DNA from: Bryobacterales bacterium
GTDB lineage: Bacteria; Acidobacteriota; Terriglobia; Bryobacterales; Bryobacteraceae
DNA length: 6,275 nt
Direction of reading: 5' to 3'
Assembly (NCBI GenBank): GCA_009697495.1
Contig: SHUN01000190.1
Coordinates: 1 to 6,275 of the forward strand
Shown here in pieces: positions 1 to 5,978 of this stretch; position 1 is the stretch's first letter, and each line of letters starts with the position of its first letter. The notes below the pieces were generated by a model. That model saw only the letters and a list, made by a program, of their open reading frames with translations. It ran no database searches and was not told the origin of the DNA. A program made the translations under genes and the position numbers.

Positions 1-635
1 TCGCCCAATTCCGCCCCCGGCCCCGGCACCACATTCAGCCCTCCCTCCGGCAAACCCGCTTCCGCAAATAGCCGCGCCAACTCCAGCGCCGACACCGGCG
101 TCGCCGATGCCGGTTTATGTACCACCGCGTTCCCCGCCGCCAGCGCCGGACCAATCTTGTGGAGCGATAAATTCAACGGAAAGTTGAACGGAGTAATCGC
201 CCCGATCACTCCTAGCGGCTCCCGTGTCACCATCGCCATCCGGCCGGCCCCATGCGCGGAGGCGTCCATCGGCACCTCTTCACCGGCCAGCGACAACGCC
301 TCATTCGCCGAAAACAGCAGCGTCCCCGCCCCGCGCGCCACCTCAATCCGCGCCTCCCGTAACGGCTTCCCGCACTCCGACGAAATCACCCGCGCGAACC
401 ACTCCGCCTCTTCCAAAAGGCGCCTCCGCGTCTCCAGCAAAATCTCTGCCCGCCGCGCCCGCGTCAATGAGCGCATCGCAAGAAATCCCCGCCGCGCCGC
501 CATCACCGCCTCGTCCAACAACTCCGCATTCCCAACATGCACCGTCGCGAACACCGTTCCGTCGTACGGCGTCCGCACTTCCCTTACAGCCGAACCGGCC
601 AGAAACTTCCCGCCAATAAACAACCTGTATTCCAT
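1..635 (-). CDS. NAD(P)-dependent aldehyde dehydrogenase, N-terminal part (cut by window edge)
   Basis: This is the first 211 residues of an aldehyde dehydrogenase (ALDH superfamily), which oxidises an aldehyde to the acid with NAD(P)+. The protein opens MEYRLFIGGKF, the usual short beta-strand start of the family. It has the SSECGKPLREA segment (about residues 85-95), the TPFNFPLN motif (148-155) and VVHKPASATP (171-180). By family knowledge, Asn151 is the oxyanion-hole asparagine and Lys174 the cofactor-binding lysine. The catalytic Cys and Glu lie beyond the left window edge. The style (ITPFNFPLN, HKIGPALAAGN) recalls the lactaldehyde dehydrogenase / non-phosphorylating glyceraldehyde-3-phosphate dehydrogenase side of the superfamily, but the substrate cannot be told from this part. 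The ATG at 633-635 has no strong Shine-Dalgarno sequence; the N-terminal length fits the family. Family call is firm; substrate unknown. Confidence 0.95.
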   Translation of the reverse strand, partial: MEYRLFIGGKFLAGSAVREVRTPYDGTVFATVHVGNAELLDEAVMAARRGFLAMRSLTRARRAEILLETRRRLLEEAEWFARVISSECGKPLREARIEVARGAGTLLFSANEALSLAGEEVPMDASAHGAGRMAMVTREPLGVIGAITPFNFPLNLSLHKIGPALAAGNAVVHKPASATPVSALELARLFAEAGLPEGGLNVVPGPGAELG

Positions 636-651
636 ACCGACAGCCTATCGC

Positions 652-680
652 TTTATAGTGGAATCCTGCTCGCCTTCGAA
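652..680 (-). promoter_or_regulatory. Possible sigma-70-like promoter for the aldehyde dehydrogenase gene
   Basis: On the minus strand a TATAAA hexamer (652-657; 5 of 6 matches to TATAAT) follows a weak TTCGAA hexamer (675-680; 3 of 6 matches to TTGACA) with 17 bp between them. The -10 box ends 16 bp before the ATG at 635, so the predicted leader would be only about 10 nt. This is a pattern match by eye, so chance occurrence is quite possible. Confidence 0.3.
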
Positions 681-746
681 TCCATCCGGAAGGCACGTGT
701 GAAGGCGATGGCCCAGGCGGACGGATGGATAGAGTGCCGTCCATCC
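680..746. repeat. Cluster of three TCCATCC motifs, two forming a 9-bp inverted repeat
   Basis: TCCATCC occurs at 681-687 on the plus strand, inverted at 723-729, and again on the plus strand at 740-746. The first two extend to a perfect 9-bp inverted repeat (ATCCATCCG at 680-688, CGGATGGAT at 722-730). The second and third can pair over 6 bp with a 12-base loop. The cluster lies directly upstream of the possible promoter of the aldehyde dehydrogenase, a position where an operator would be expected. A regulatory role is inference only. Confidence 0.4.
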
Positions 747-968
747 AAACGGGACCTCCGGGACATTGAGCGTTTCCGGAGTAGGAGCTGAGCGGTAAGC
801 ATTAGGCCGACAGGGGCGATATAGAACCCGGTTGTGAACGCGTTTCCCGTGCCTGTTATGGGATCCTCGCGGCGCGGGAGACGCCTTGGGTCCGATGCCA
901 CGAATTGCTGGTGTTCGGGGCGTTGCCTGCGGTGGCGGCGTCTGTGCAGTCGAGGGCTGACGGGATGC

Positions 969-1000
969 TACTCCCGCATCAGGCGGCCTCGGCGGGAGTA
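969..1000 (-). repeat. Inverted repeat (9-bp stem) downstream of brnA
   Basis: TACTCCCGC (969-977) and GCGGGAGTA (992-1000) are perfect inverted copies separated by 14 bases. The repeat starts 15 bp after the brnA stop codon, so it could end or stabilise that transcript. No T-run follows the stem on the minus strand, so it is not a canonical intrinsic terminator. Confidence 0.4.
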
Positions 1001-1015
1001 TCGCGCGGCAACAGT

Positions 1016-1312
1016 TTAGGGACGGTTCGCGCGGGATTGCATCTCGCGGCGAAGGACTTCGTTCATGTAGGTCTGGTATCGCTTGCCGCGGCCGCGGAAC
1101 CAGGCGAGCACGTCGGCGTCCACTCGAATGCTGACTCGTTGCTTGATCGGGCGGTAAAAGTGTCCGACGTGGATTTCCGATGGCGGCAATTCTGCTTGCG
1201 CGGCGAGTTTTCGCAGCGACCGCCGCTGGCTGTCAGTGAGTGGGGTTGTTAATAGCACGCTCGCGGGAATTCGCTTTTCTTGCGGAGAGGATGCGGATTT
1301 CTTCGTCGTCAT
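1016..1312 (-). CDS. brnA: BrnA-type antitoxin (ribbon-helix-helix, DUF4415-like)
   Basis: The 98-residue protein matches the BrnA antitoxin family, which in other bacteria binds and neutralises the RelE-like RNase BrnT and represses the brnTA operon. The diagnostic part is the C-terminal half: YRPIKQRVSIRVDADVLAWF (residues 53-72) followed by GKRYQTYMNEVLRREM (76-91), the strand-helix-helix DNA-binding fold. The N-terminal stretch is polar and charged. I chose the ATG at 1310-1312 because AGGA lies five bases upstream; an in-frame TTG lies upstream at 1336 and a GTG at 1258. With the ATG start the gene overlaps the BrnT remnant by 80 bp in another frame; with the GTG start the overlap would be 26 bp. 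The frame is open and complete, so the antitoxin looks functional although its toxin does not. It may persist as a repressor, as an anti-toxin against a related BrnT elsewhere, or as a decaying leftover. Confidence 0.85.
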   Translation of the reverse strand: MTTKKSASSPQEKRIPASVLLTTPLTDSQRRSLRKLAAQAELPPSEIHVGHFYRPIKQRVSIRVDADVLAWFRGRGKRYQTYMNEVLRREMQSRANRP

Positions 1313-1421
1313 TTGCTTCCTGAATAGAGTGAACAACCATTAGGATTGCGATGCCACCGACCGTTCCGATGGTGTGCCAGCGCTCCTCGCCGTCGAATCC
1401 CCGGCACTTGCTAACGTTATA
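1233..1421 (-). pseudogene. brnT: BrnT toxin remnant (C-terminal half only)
   Basis: A frame ending at the TGA of 1233-1235 encodes GEERWHTIGTVGGIAILMVV, then HSIQEANDDEEIRILSARKA, then NSRERAINNPTH. This is the characteristic C-terminal half of BrnT toxins (GEERW, a hydrophobic strand, then a VVH segment, then IRI.SARKA..RER). BrnT is a small ribonuclease of about 90-100 residues; here only about 60 codons are open, with an in-frame TGA at 1422-1424 and another further upstream. The expected N-terminal signature (FEWDPxKA, then KHGVSFEEA) is absent. A neighbouring frame at about 1400-1480 reads SEVCTIAGSWPFTDITLAS, faintly like the missing middle part, which would suggest a frameshift near the GGGG run around 1400; this is weak. 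No good start codon or ribosome binding site is seen. The brnT-then-brnA gene order is the standard one. Confidence 0.75.
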
Positions 1422-1538
1422 TCAGTGAAAGGCCACGACCCGGCGATTGTGCAGACCTCAGAACTTGTTGAGCGCTTAGAACCGCCTGACAGGAGGGCTT
1501 TTCGAGCCGAAATGATGTCGCGAGGTAACCAGCCGTTG

Positions 1539-3050
1539 CTACGTGGCCCTCACCAAACGCGAATGCACAGCCTCCGCCGCCTTCTCCGGATAATCGGAGC
1601 GATAATGCCCGCCGCGGCTCTCCCGGCGTTCCAGCGCGGCCTGCGCTATCAACAGCCCCACGCGGCGCATGCTTCGGAGTTCGTAGTCCAGACGCGTCGC
1701 TTCAGCGCGGCGCTCCATCGGAACACTTCGCAAGATGCTTACAGCCTGTTGCAGGCCTTCGGCGCTCCGCGTGATGCCGCAGTGTTCCCAGGTAATGGAC
1801 CGCAAATGCGACTCCGACAACCCAGGGAAAACTTCGGCTTGCGGGATTTCGCCGGTAGCGGCGCATGGAGTCTGGGACGCCATGGCAACCGCCGCGCGGG
1901 CACCAAACACGACGCCTTCCAACAACGAATTGCTCGCCAATCGGTTGGCGCCATGCACCCCAGTACAGGCCACTTCGCCAGCCGCGAATAGGCGCGGCAC
2001 AGTGGTCAAGCCGTTCAGATCCGTATGCACGCCGCCCATGGCGTAGTGCGCCGCCGGATGTACCGGGGCGGGCTCTTTCGCCAGATCGAGACCGTAGCGC
2101 AGGCAAGTTTGATAAATGCGGGGGAAATGGTGCTCCATCGCGCCGGGAGCGAAATGGGTCATGTCCAGAAACATGTGCGGAGAACCGGTGCGGGCGATCT
2201 CGCCGACGATGGCGCGGCTCACTACGTCGCGGCTGGCGAGTTCATCGGTGAAGCGCTCTCCTGCGGCGTTCCTGAGGAACGCGCCATCGCCTCGCAAAGC
2301 TTCCGACAGCAGAAAACGCGGTGCCTTATCGAGATGGAGCGCCGTAGGATGGAATTGAACAAACTCGATATCGCGAATCACGGCCCCCGCCCGCCAGGAC
2401 ATGGCCACGCCGTCGCCGGTAGCAACATCGGGGTTCGTGGTTTCTTTGTAGACACGGCCAAGCCCGCCAGTGGCCAGCAAAGTCGCTCGCGCAAATATCG
2501 AATGGTGTTTCTTATACCGCGCGTCGTAGACGACCGCCCCGCGGACTTCCCCATCGGCCATCAGCAGGTCCGTCACGGCGGCGAAACTGAGGAAACGCAC
2601 ATTCGCCAACGATGCCGCCTTGCGGTAAAGCGCGCGGGAAATTTCGCGGCCGGTGGAGTCCCCGTGGGCGTGCAGGATGCGGTTGCGCGAATGGGCGCCC
2701 TCACGGCCAAAGACAAGTTCGCCGCCTTCACGATCGAACTCGGCACCCCATTCCAGCAGCTCCTCAATCACGTGCGGACCTTCGGCGACCAGCGTGTGAA
2801 CGGCATCGGTATCGCAAAGCCCGTCGCCGGCGAGCAGCGTGTCCTGTTCGTGCAGCGTGACTTCATCGACATCGGAAAGCGCCGCGGCAATGCCGCCCTG
2901 CGCGTACTCCGAAGCCGATTCGTGAAGCGTGTCCTTGGCAAGTACGAGTACCTTTCCGGTCGCGGCGAGTGAGATCGCGGCGCGGAGTCCGGCCACCCCG
3001 GCCCCGATCACCAAGTAGTCACAAACAATACTTTCCGGCGTAGCAGGCAT
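1539..3050 (-). CDS. nadB: L-aspartate oxidase
   Basis: NadB oxidises L-aspartate to iminoaspartate with FAD, the first step of de novo NAD synthesis; NadA then makes quinolinate. It is a soluble flavoprotein of the succinate dehydrogenase/fumarate reductase family. Visible features from the ATG at 3050 (503 residues, normal length): the FAD-binding GAGVAG (16-21), SASEYAQGGIAA (45-56), the GREGAHSRNRILHAHGDSTG region (115-134), ATGGLGRVY (193-201), QFHPTAL (232-238), LSEALRGDGAFL (248-259), HPAAHYAMGGV (331-341) and AAGEVACTGVHGANRLASNS (356-375). By family knowledge His234, Arg253, His335 and Arg370 fall in substrate and FAD contacts. The C-terminal helical domain ends with ESRGGHYRSDYP, typical of NadB. 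An in-frame TTG at 3065 would add five residues and overlap aroB; the ATG, preceded by a GGGGG run, is preferred. nadA and nadC are not in the window. Confidence 0.96.
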   Translation of the reverse strand: MPATPESIVCDYLVIGAGVAGLRAAISLAATGKVLVLAKDTLHESASEYAQGGIAAALSDVDEVTLHEQDTLLAGDGLCDTDAVHTLVAEGPHVIEELLEWGAEFDREGGELVFGREGAHSRNRILHAHGDSTGREISRALYRKAASLANVRFLSFAAVTDLLMADGEVRGAVVYDARYKKHHSIFARATLLATGGLGRVYKETTNPDVATGDGVAMSWRAGAVIRDIEFVQFHPTALHLDKAPRFLLSEALRGDGAFLRNAAGERFTDELASRDVVSRAIVGEIARTGSPHMFLDMTHFAPGAMEHHFPRIYQTCLRYGLDLAKEPAPVHPAAHYAMGGVHTDLNGLTTVPRLFAAGEVACTGVHGANRLASNSLLEGVVFGARAAVAMASQTPCAATGEIPQAEVFPGLSESHLRSITWEHCGITRSAEGLQQAVSILRSVPMERRAEATRLDYELRSMRRVGLLIAQAALERRESRGGHYRSDYPEKAAEAVHSRLVRAT

Positions 3051-3056
3051 ACCCCC

Positions 3057-4133
3057 ATGGTACAAACGAAAAAGGACATGCCCTCATACGTAGTCACCAC
3101 CGGCACTCAGCGTTACGAGTGCCACATTGAACGCGGGATCCTTTCCCGCGTCGCCGAATACCTGCCCGCCAAGGCGGGGAAGATCTTTATTGTCACCACA
3201 GAAGATGTTTGGAAACTGTACGGTTCACGGATTACTTTTCCCCATGAACTGGTGTTTTTCCCTGGCGGTGAGCCGAATAAGCGCTTGGCGGTTTTGGAGG
3301 TTATGGCCGGCGAAATGCTGGCGAAAGGGGCCGACCGGTCGTCTGTAATCGTTGCGTTTGGCGGCGGCATCGTTGGCGACACCGGCGGGTTTCTGGCGGC
3401 AATTTTCATGCGCGGAATTCCCGTGATCCAAGTGCCAACGACGTTATTGGCGCAGGTCGACGCCTCTATCGGCGGCAAAACAGGCGTCAATCTTGCAGGC
3501 GGAAAAAATCTGATCGGCGCGTTTCATCAGCCGCTGGCCGTGTTGATCGACCCTTCGGTTTTAACGACGCTCCCCCCGCGCGAGTACCGGTCCGGTTTGT
3601 TCGAAGTCGTGAAGTATGGCATCATCAGCAGCCCCGCGCTGTTCCGCTTGTTGGCCGACAATTCCGCCGGCGTCCTGGCGATGGATTCGGACGCGGTGGA
3701 CTTCATCGTCAGCGATTCGGTGCGGATCAAAGCGGAAGTAGTTTCGGCGGATGAGAAAGAAGGCGGTCTGCGACGTATATTGAATTACGGCCACACGCTA
3801 GGGCACGCATTGGAAGCCGAGACTTCGTATTCGCGAATGCTGCACGGCGAGGCGGTCGGGTTTGGCATGAACGCCGCGTCGTATTTGGCGGAGCGGTTGG
3901 GGCTATTGGCTGCGGCCGACGCAAAGGAAATGCGGCGTGTGACCGCCCTCTACGGACCCTGGCCGGCGGTAAGCGATTTGCGCCCGGAAGCGTTAGCGGC
4001 CCACACGTTAAAAGACAAGAAGACCATCCAAGGCACGACGCATTTTGTCCTGGCCGAAGGCGTCGGGACCGTGCGGGTCGTGAGCGGAATCGCGGCGGCG
4101 GATGTGGTTGCGGCCGCGGCGGCGGCGCTCTAA
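3057..4133 (+). CDS. aroB: 3-dehydroquinate synthase
   Basis: AroB converts DAHP to 3-dehydroquinate, the second step of the shikimate pathway, using NAD+ and a divalent metal (Zn or Co). The 358-residue product has normal length and all hallmarks: PGGEPNKRL (69-77), the NAD-binding AFGGGIVGDTGGFLAA (100-115), VPTTLLAQVDASIGGKTGVN (126-145), AGGKNLIGAFHQP (147-159), LFEVVKYG (181-188), DEKEGGLRRILNYGHTLGHA (232-251) and LHGEAVGFGM (262-271). Glu183, His246 and His263 correspond to the metal ligands. The ATG at 3057 lies 6 bp from the divergent nadB start and has only a weak AGG at a distance; a second ATG at 3078 (MPSYVVTTG) also fits the family N-terminus but has AGGA only one base upstream, so the start is uncertain by seven residues. 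Three bases separate its stop from menG, indicating one operon. Confidence 0.97.
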   Translation: MVQTKKDMPSYVVTTGTQRYECHIERGILSRVAEYLPAKAGKIFIVTTEDVWKLYGSRITFPHELVFFPGGEPNKRLAVLEVMAGEMLAKGADRSSVIVAFGGGIVGDTGGFLAAIFMRGIPVIQVPTTLLAQVDASIGGKTGVNLAGGKNLIGAFHQPLAVLIDPSVLTTLPPREYRSGLFEVVKYGIISSPALFRLLADNSAGVLAMDSDAVDFIVSDSVRIKAEVVSADEKEGGLRRILNYGHTLGHALEAETSYSRMLHGEAVGFGMNAASYLAERLGLLAAADAKEMRRVTALYGPWPAVSDLRPEALAAHTLKDKKTIQGTTHFVLAEGVGTVRVVSGIAAADVVAAAAAAL

Positions 4134-4136
4134 TTT

Positions 4137-4913
4137 ATGGCTCTGCAAGCGGGCAAAGGGACGACCCCAAAAGGCGCGGCGACCGAAGAACAGGCGGCAC
4201 GGTATGTGCGGGGAATGTTTGACCAGGTGGCGCCGCGTTACGACCTGTTGAACCACGTATTGAGTTTTCAAATCGACAAGTATTGGCGTCGCCGAACCGT
4301 TAGCCGTGTGCAGGCGATTCTCGACCAAGCCGACGCGCGGGTTTTGGACCTGGCTTGCGGCACGGGCGATCTGACCCTGGCATTAACTCGCGCCGGCCGT
4401 GCCCGTGTCATCGGGAGCGACTTCTGCCATCCGATGCTCACCGCGGCCGCCGCCAAGAACGCCCGTCTGTTATTCGAAGCCGATGCGTTGACATTGCCCG
4501 TTGCCAGCGAGTCATTCGATCTGGTAACTTGCGCCTTCGGCTTTCGCAATTTCGTGAATTACCGGCGCGGGATGGCGGAGATCTTGCGAGTGTTGAAACC
4601 CGGCGGCACGGCGGCAATTCTCGAGTTTTCCACCCCGCCGAATCGTGCCTTTCGAGCCGTGTACGGGTTCTACTCGACGCAAATACTCCCCCGCGTCGGA
4701 GCGTTGATCAGCGGGTCAAAAGACGCCTACACCTACTTGCCGGAAAGCGTCCGGAAATTTCCCGAGGCAGCCGCGCTAGCGGAAGAGTTTCGGGAAGCCG
4801 GGTACGCCCAAGTGGAGTACGAGTTGTTGACGTTTGGGATCGTCGCCCTCCACCTGGCCCGCAAACCAGCCTGTGGAAAAGTGGTGCCTGGCACCACTTT
4901 TCCACAGGGCTAA
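4137..4913 (+). CDS. menG: Demethylmenaquinone methyltransferase (MenG/UbiE family)
   Basis: This SAM-dependent C-methyltransferase adds the ring methyl group in the last step of menaquinone synthesis (UbiE does the equivalent C-methylation of ubiquinone where that pathway exists). It has 258 residues. After a short variable start come FDQVAPRYDLLNHVLSFQID (28-47) and YWRRRTV (49-55), the SAM-binding VLDLACGTGD (69-78), the acidic GSDF (93-96), the family-specific FGFRNFVNYRRG (134-145), RVLKPGG (151-157) and ILEFSTP (161-167), then YLPESVRKFP, diagnostic of UbiE/MenG. Menaquinone use is inferred from the likely lineage and the pairing with aroB, since chorismate is the ring precursor. No clear Shine-Dalgarno precedes the ATG, which follows the aroB stop by three bases, so translational coupling is plausible. 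The normal family end is about at ALHLARKP (residue 244); the last 14 residues are encoded almost entirely by a palindromic element and look like an added tail. Confidence 0.95.
   Translation: MALQAGKGTTPKGAATEEQAARYVRGMFDQVAPRYDLLNHVLSFQIDKYWRRRTVSRVQAILDQADARVLDLACGTGDLTLALTRAGRARVIGSDFCHPMLTAAAAKNARLLFEADALTLPVASESFDLVTCAFGFRNFVNYRRGMAEILRVLKPGGTAAILEFSTPPNRAFRAVYGFYSTQILPRVGALISGSKDAYTYLPESVRKFPEAAALAEEFREAGYAQVEYELLTFGIVALHLARKPACGKVVPGTTFPQG
4870..4908. repeat. 39-bp perfect palindrome (19-bp arms, one central base) at the menG / aldolase junction
   Basis: The left arm CCTGTGGAAAAGTGGTGCC (4870-4888) and the right arm GGCACCACTTTTCCACAGG (4890-4908) are exact reverse complements around a single T at 4889. 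Allowing one bulged G (4909), three further pairs form: AGC at 4868-4870 region with GCT at 4909-4911 region. The element codes residues 245-257 of MenG and ends one base before the stop codon of the convergent aldolase gene. It could form a strong hairpin in both transcripts and so act as a two-way terminator or 3' stabiliser. Neither side has a T-run after the stem, so it is not a textbook intrinsic terminator. Its compact symmetry recalls REP-like dispersed palindromes; other genomic copies cannot be tested here. Confidence 0.9.
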
Positions 4914-5746
4914 AGCAGCGCGGTGGGGCGGCGCTTCCAGCCCGTCGTTTCCAGCGCCGTGATATGCGCGCCGGCTTGCGTCAGAACGTGGTGCAGATCG
5001 TTGCCGACGCTGATAAAGGTAAAGCCTTTGTCCAGGAACTCCTGCACGCGCGAAGTGCCGAACAGGAAAACGCCCAACGTCACATTATTCTTCCGGGCCG
5101 CGGCTACCAGCTTGTCGGTCGCCGCTCCCAGTTCCGGCGACGTATACATCAGCGGGAATTCGTACTTCTCGTAAAGGCCCATCGACATGCAGAGGTCATT
5201 TTGTCCCAGAAAAAGCATGTCCACGCCGGGTACCGCCGCGATCTCTTCAATATTCTCAATACAACTGGCCGTTTCCACTTGCAGCGCCACAATCGCGTTC
5301 TTGTTCCAGTTTCCGGCGTAACCCAGCAAACCGGCCTTGTTCATACTGCGCTGGGGAAAGTAGACCGAGCGCGTCCCGGCAGTTGGATACAGGCAGCAAC
5401 TCACCGCCGCCCGGGCCTCTTCGGCCGTGTTGATGTACGGGACCAGAATGCCATCGGAGCCCAGGTCAAGCGACTGCTGGATGCCGATCCGGTCGTCATA
5501 ACCGCCAACGCGGACCAGCGATTTGGCGCCGCCGCTGCTGACGCCGCAAAGCATCGCCGATAACTTTTCGTTATTCATCGGGCCGTGCTGCGTATCGACA
5601 AGCATCCAGTCGTAGCCCGTGTGGGCGAGTTGCTCCACTACCGTGGGGCTGTGGGAATTGATAAACAATCCGAATTTGGGCTGGCCTTCGCGCAATTGCT
5701 GCTTGAACTCCGCGCCGGTAACGGGTGTGTCTGCCATAGTATTCAT
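4910..5746 (-). CDS. HpcH/HpaI family aldolase (2-keto-3-deoxy acid type)
   Basis: The product belongs to the HpcH/HpaI aldolase/citrate lyase family: TIM-barrel, metal-dependent class II aldolases that split 2-oxo-3-deoxy or 4-hydroxy-2-oxo acids to pyruvate plus an aldehyde. From the ATG at 5746 it has 278 residues, slightly longer than the usual 250-265. Visible motifs: WMLVDTQHGPMNNEKL (47-62) with the likely catalytic His54, SLVRVGG (76-82) with Arg79, LDLGSDGILVPYINTAEEAR (93-112), YPTAGTRS (120-127), ALQVETASCIENI (154-166) and MLFLGQNDLCMSMG (177-190). By family knowledge Glu158 and Asp184 bind the metal and Gln156 sits by the active site. The family often has GEHAP where this protein has TQHGP; related DxQHG forms exist. 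AGGAG (5749-5753) lies 2 bases before the ATG at 5746 and 11 before a second ATG at 5737, so either may be used. The substrate is unknown. Its stop overlaps the menG stop on the other strand. Confidence 0.9.
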   Translation of the reverse strand: MNTMADTPVTGAEFKQQLREGQPKFGLFINSHSPTVVEQLAHTGYDWMLVDTQHGPMNNEKLSAMLCGVSSGGAKSLVRVGGYDDRIGIQQSLDLGSDGILVPYINTAEEARAAVSCCLYPTAGTRSVYFPQRSMNKAGLLGYAGNWNKNAIVALQVETASCIENIEEIAAVPGVDMLFLGQNDLCMSMGLYEKYEFPLMYTSPELGAATDKLVAAARKNNVTLGVFLFGTSRVQEFLDKGFTFISVGNDLHHVLTQAGAHITALETTGWKRRPTALL

Positions 5747-5978
5747 ATCTCCTAAAAGTGAACCTCTATGGACTATATACAATTTCGTTGCGTCTAGTGC
5801 AGGAGCTGAATTTCGCGGCAGCCGGAAACTGGCGATGACAAGTTTCAACGGCGAAAACCGCTAGAATATTCGCACATGGTAAAAACCCTAGCGGGAGTTT
5901 CCTAGGAACGCGGCAAGAAAGCTGGGATGTGCCGCATTTCCAATCAGTTAGCGTGGCCACTCTGTATATACCACGGCA
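5747..5978. other. Intergenic region between the aldolase and the transposase remnant
   Basis: This 232-bp stretch should contain the aldolase promoter (left part) and the terminal inverted repeat of the insertion sequence (right part). CCGCTAG (5858-5864) and CTAGCGG (5888-5894) are a 7-bp inverted pair, and GCGGCA and TGCCGC around 5911-5932 form a 6-bp pair. The true IS end cannot be fixed because the other end of the element lies outside the window. A nine-codon frame at 5876-5905 (MVKTLAGVS) begins here but stops at once. Confidence 0.4.
5772..5802 (-). promoter_or_regulatory. Weak promoter candidate for the aldolase gene
   Basis: On the minus strand the AT-rich stretch TATATAGT (5772-5779) offers a -10-like box about 25-30 bp upstream of the ATG at 5746. 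The matching -35 position holds only CTGCAC (5797-5802), a poor match to TTGACA. The position relative to the start codon is sensible; the sequence evidence is slight. Confidence 0.25.

Larger units (their letters stand above)
636..1015. other. Gene-free interval between the aldehyde dehydrogenase and brnA
   Basis: I see no supported gene in these 380 bp. Short open frames exist on both strands but none resembles a protein family I recognise, and none has a convincing ribosome binding site. The left part holds the possible promoter and the three TCCATCC motifs of the dehydrogenase; the right part holds an inverted repeat downstream of brnA. The middle (about 750-960) shows nothing I can name. 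Confidence 0.6.

Noticed and set aside
157..702. Plus-strand open frame of 181 codons at the left end
   Set aside because: It is antisense to the aldehyde dehydrogenase, and its Ser/Arg/Pro-rich translation is a shadow.
343..901. Short minus-strand open frames upstream of and overlapping the aldehyde dehydrogenase start
   Set aside because: One is a shifted frame of the dehydrogenase; the other (653-901) has no family resemblance and no ribosome binding site.
1490..1538. Small hairpin downstream of nadB (GGCT-AGCC) as a terminator
   Set aside because: The stem is only four base pairs and no T-run follows; too weak to support.
1374..1991. Plus-strand open frame of 205 codons over the nadB 3' end
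   Set aside because: Most of it is antisense to nadB, and the part outside nadB covers the BrnT remnant on the other strand. No recognisable domain.
2025..2972. Plus-strand open frame of 315 codons inside nadB
   Set aside because: It is entirely antisense to nadB, which is certain from its motifs. The translation resembles no known protein and is typical of the antisense frame in GC-rich genes.
4870..4908. Palindrome as a classical Rho-independent terminator
   Set aside because: The stem is strong, but neither strand has a T-run after it, so I call it a palindromic repeat with possible termination function rather than a terminator.
4355..5563. Long plus-strand open frame of 402 codons across menG and the aldolase
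   Set aside because: It is out of frame with menG and antisense to the aldolase, both well-recognised families. Its arginine-rich composition shows no family motif; it is a high-GC shadow frame.
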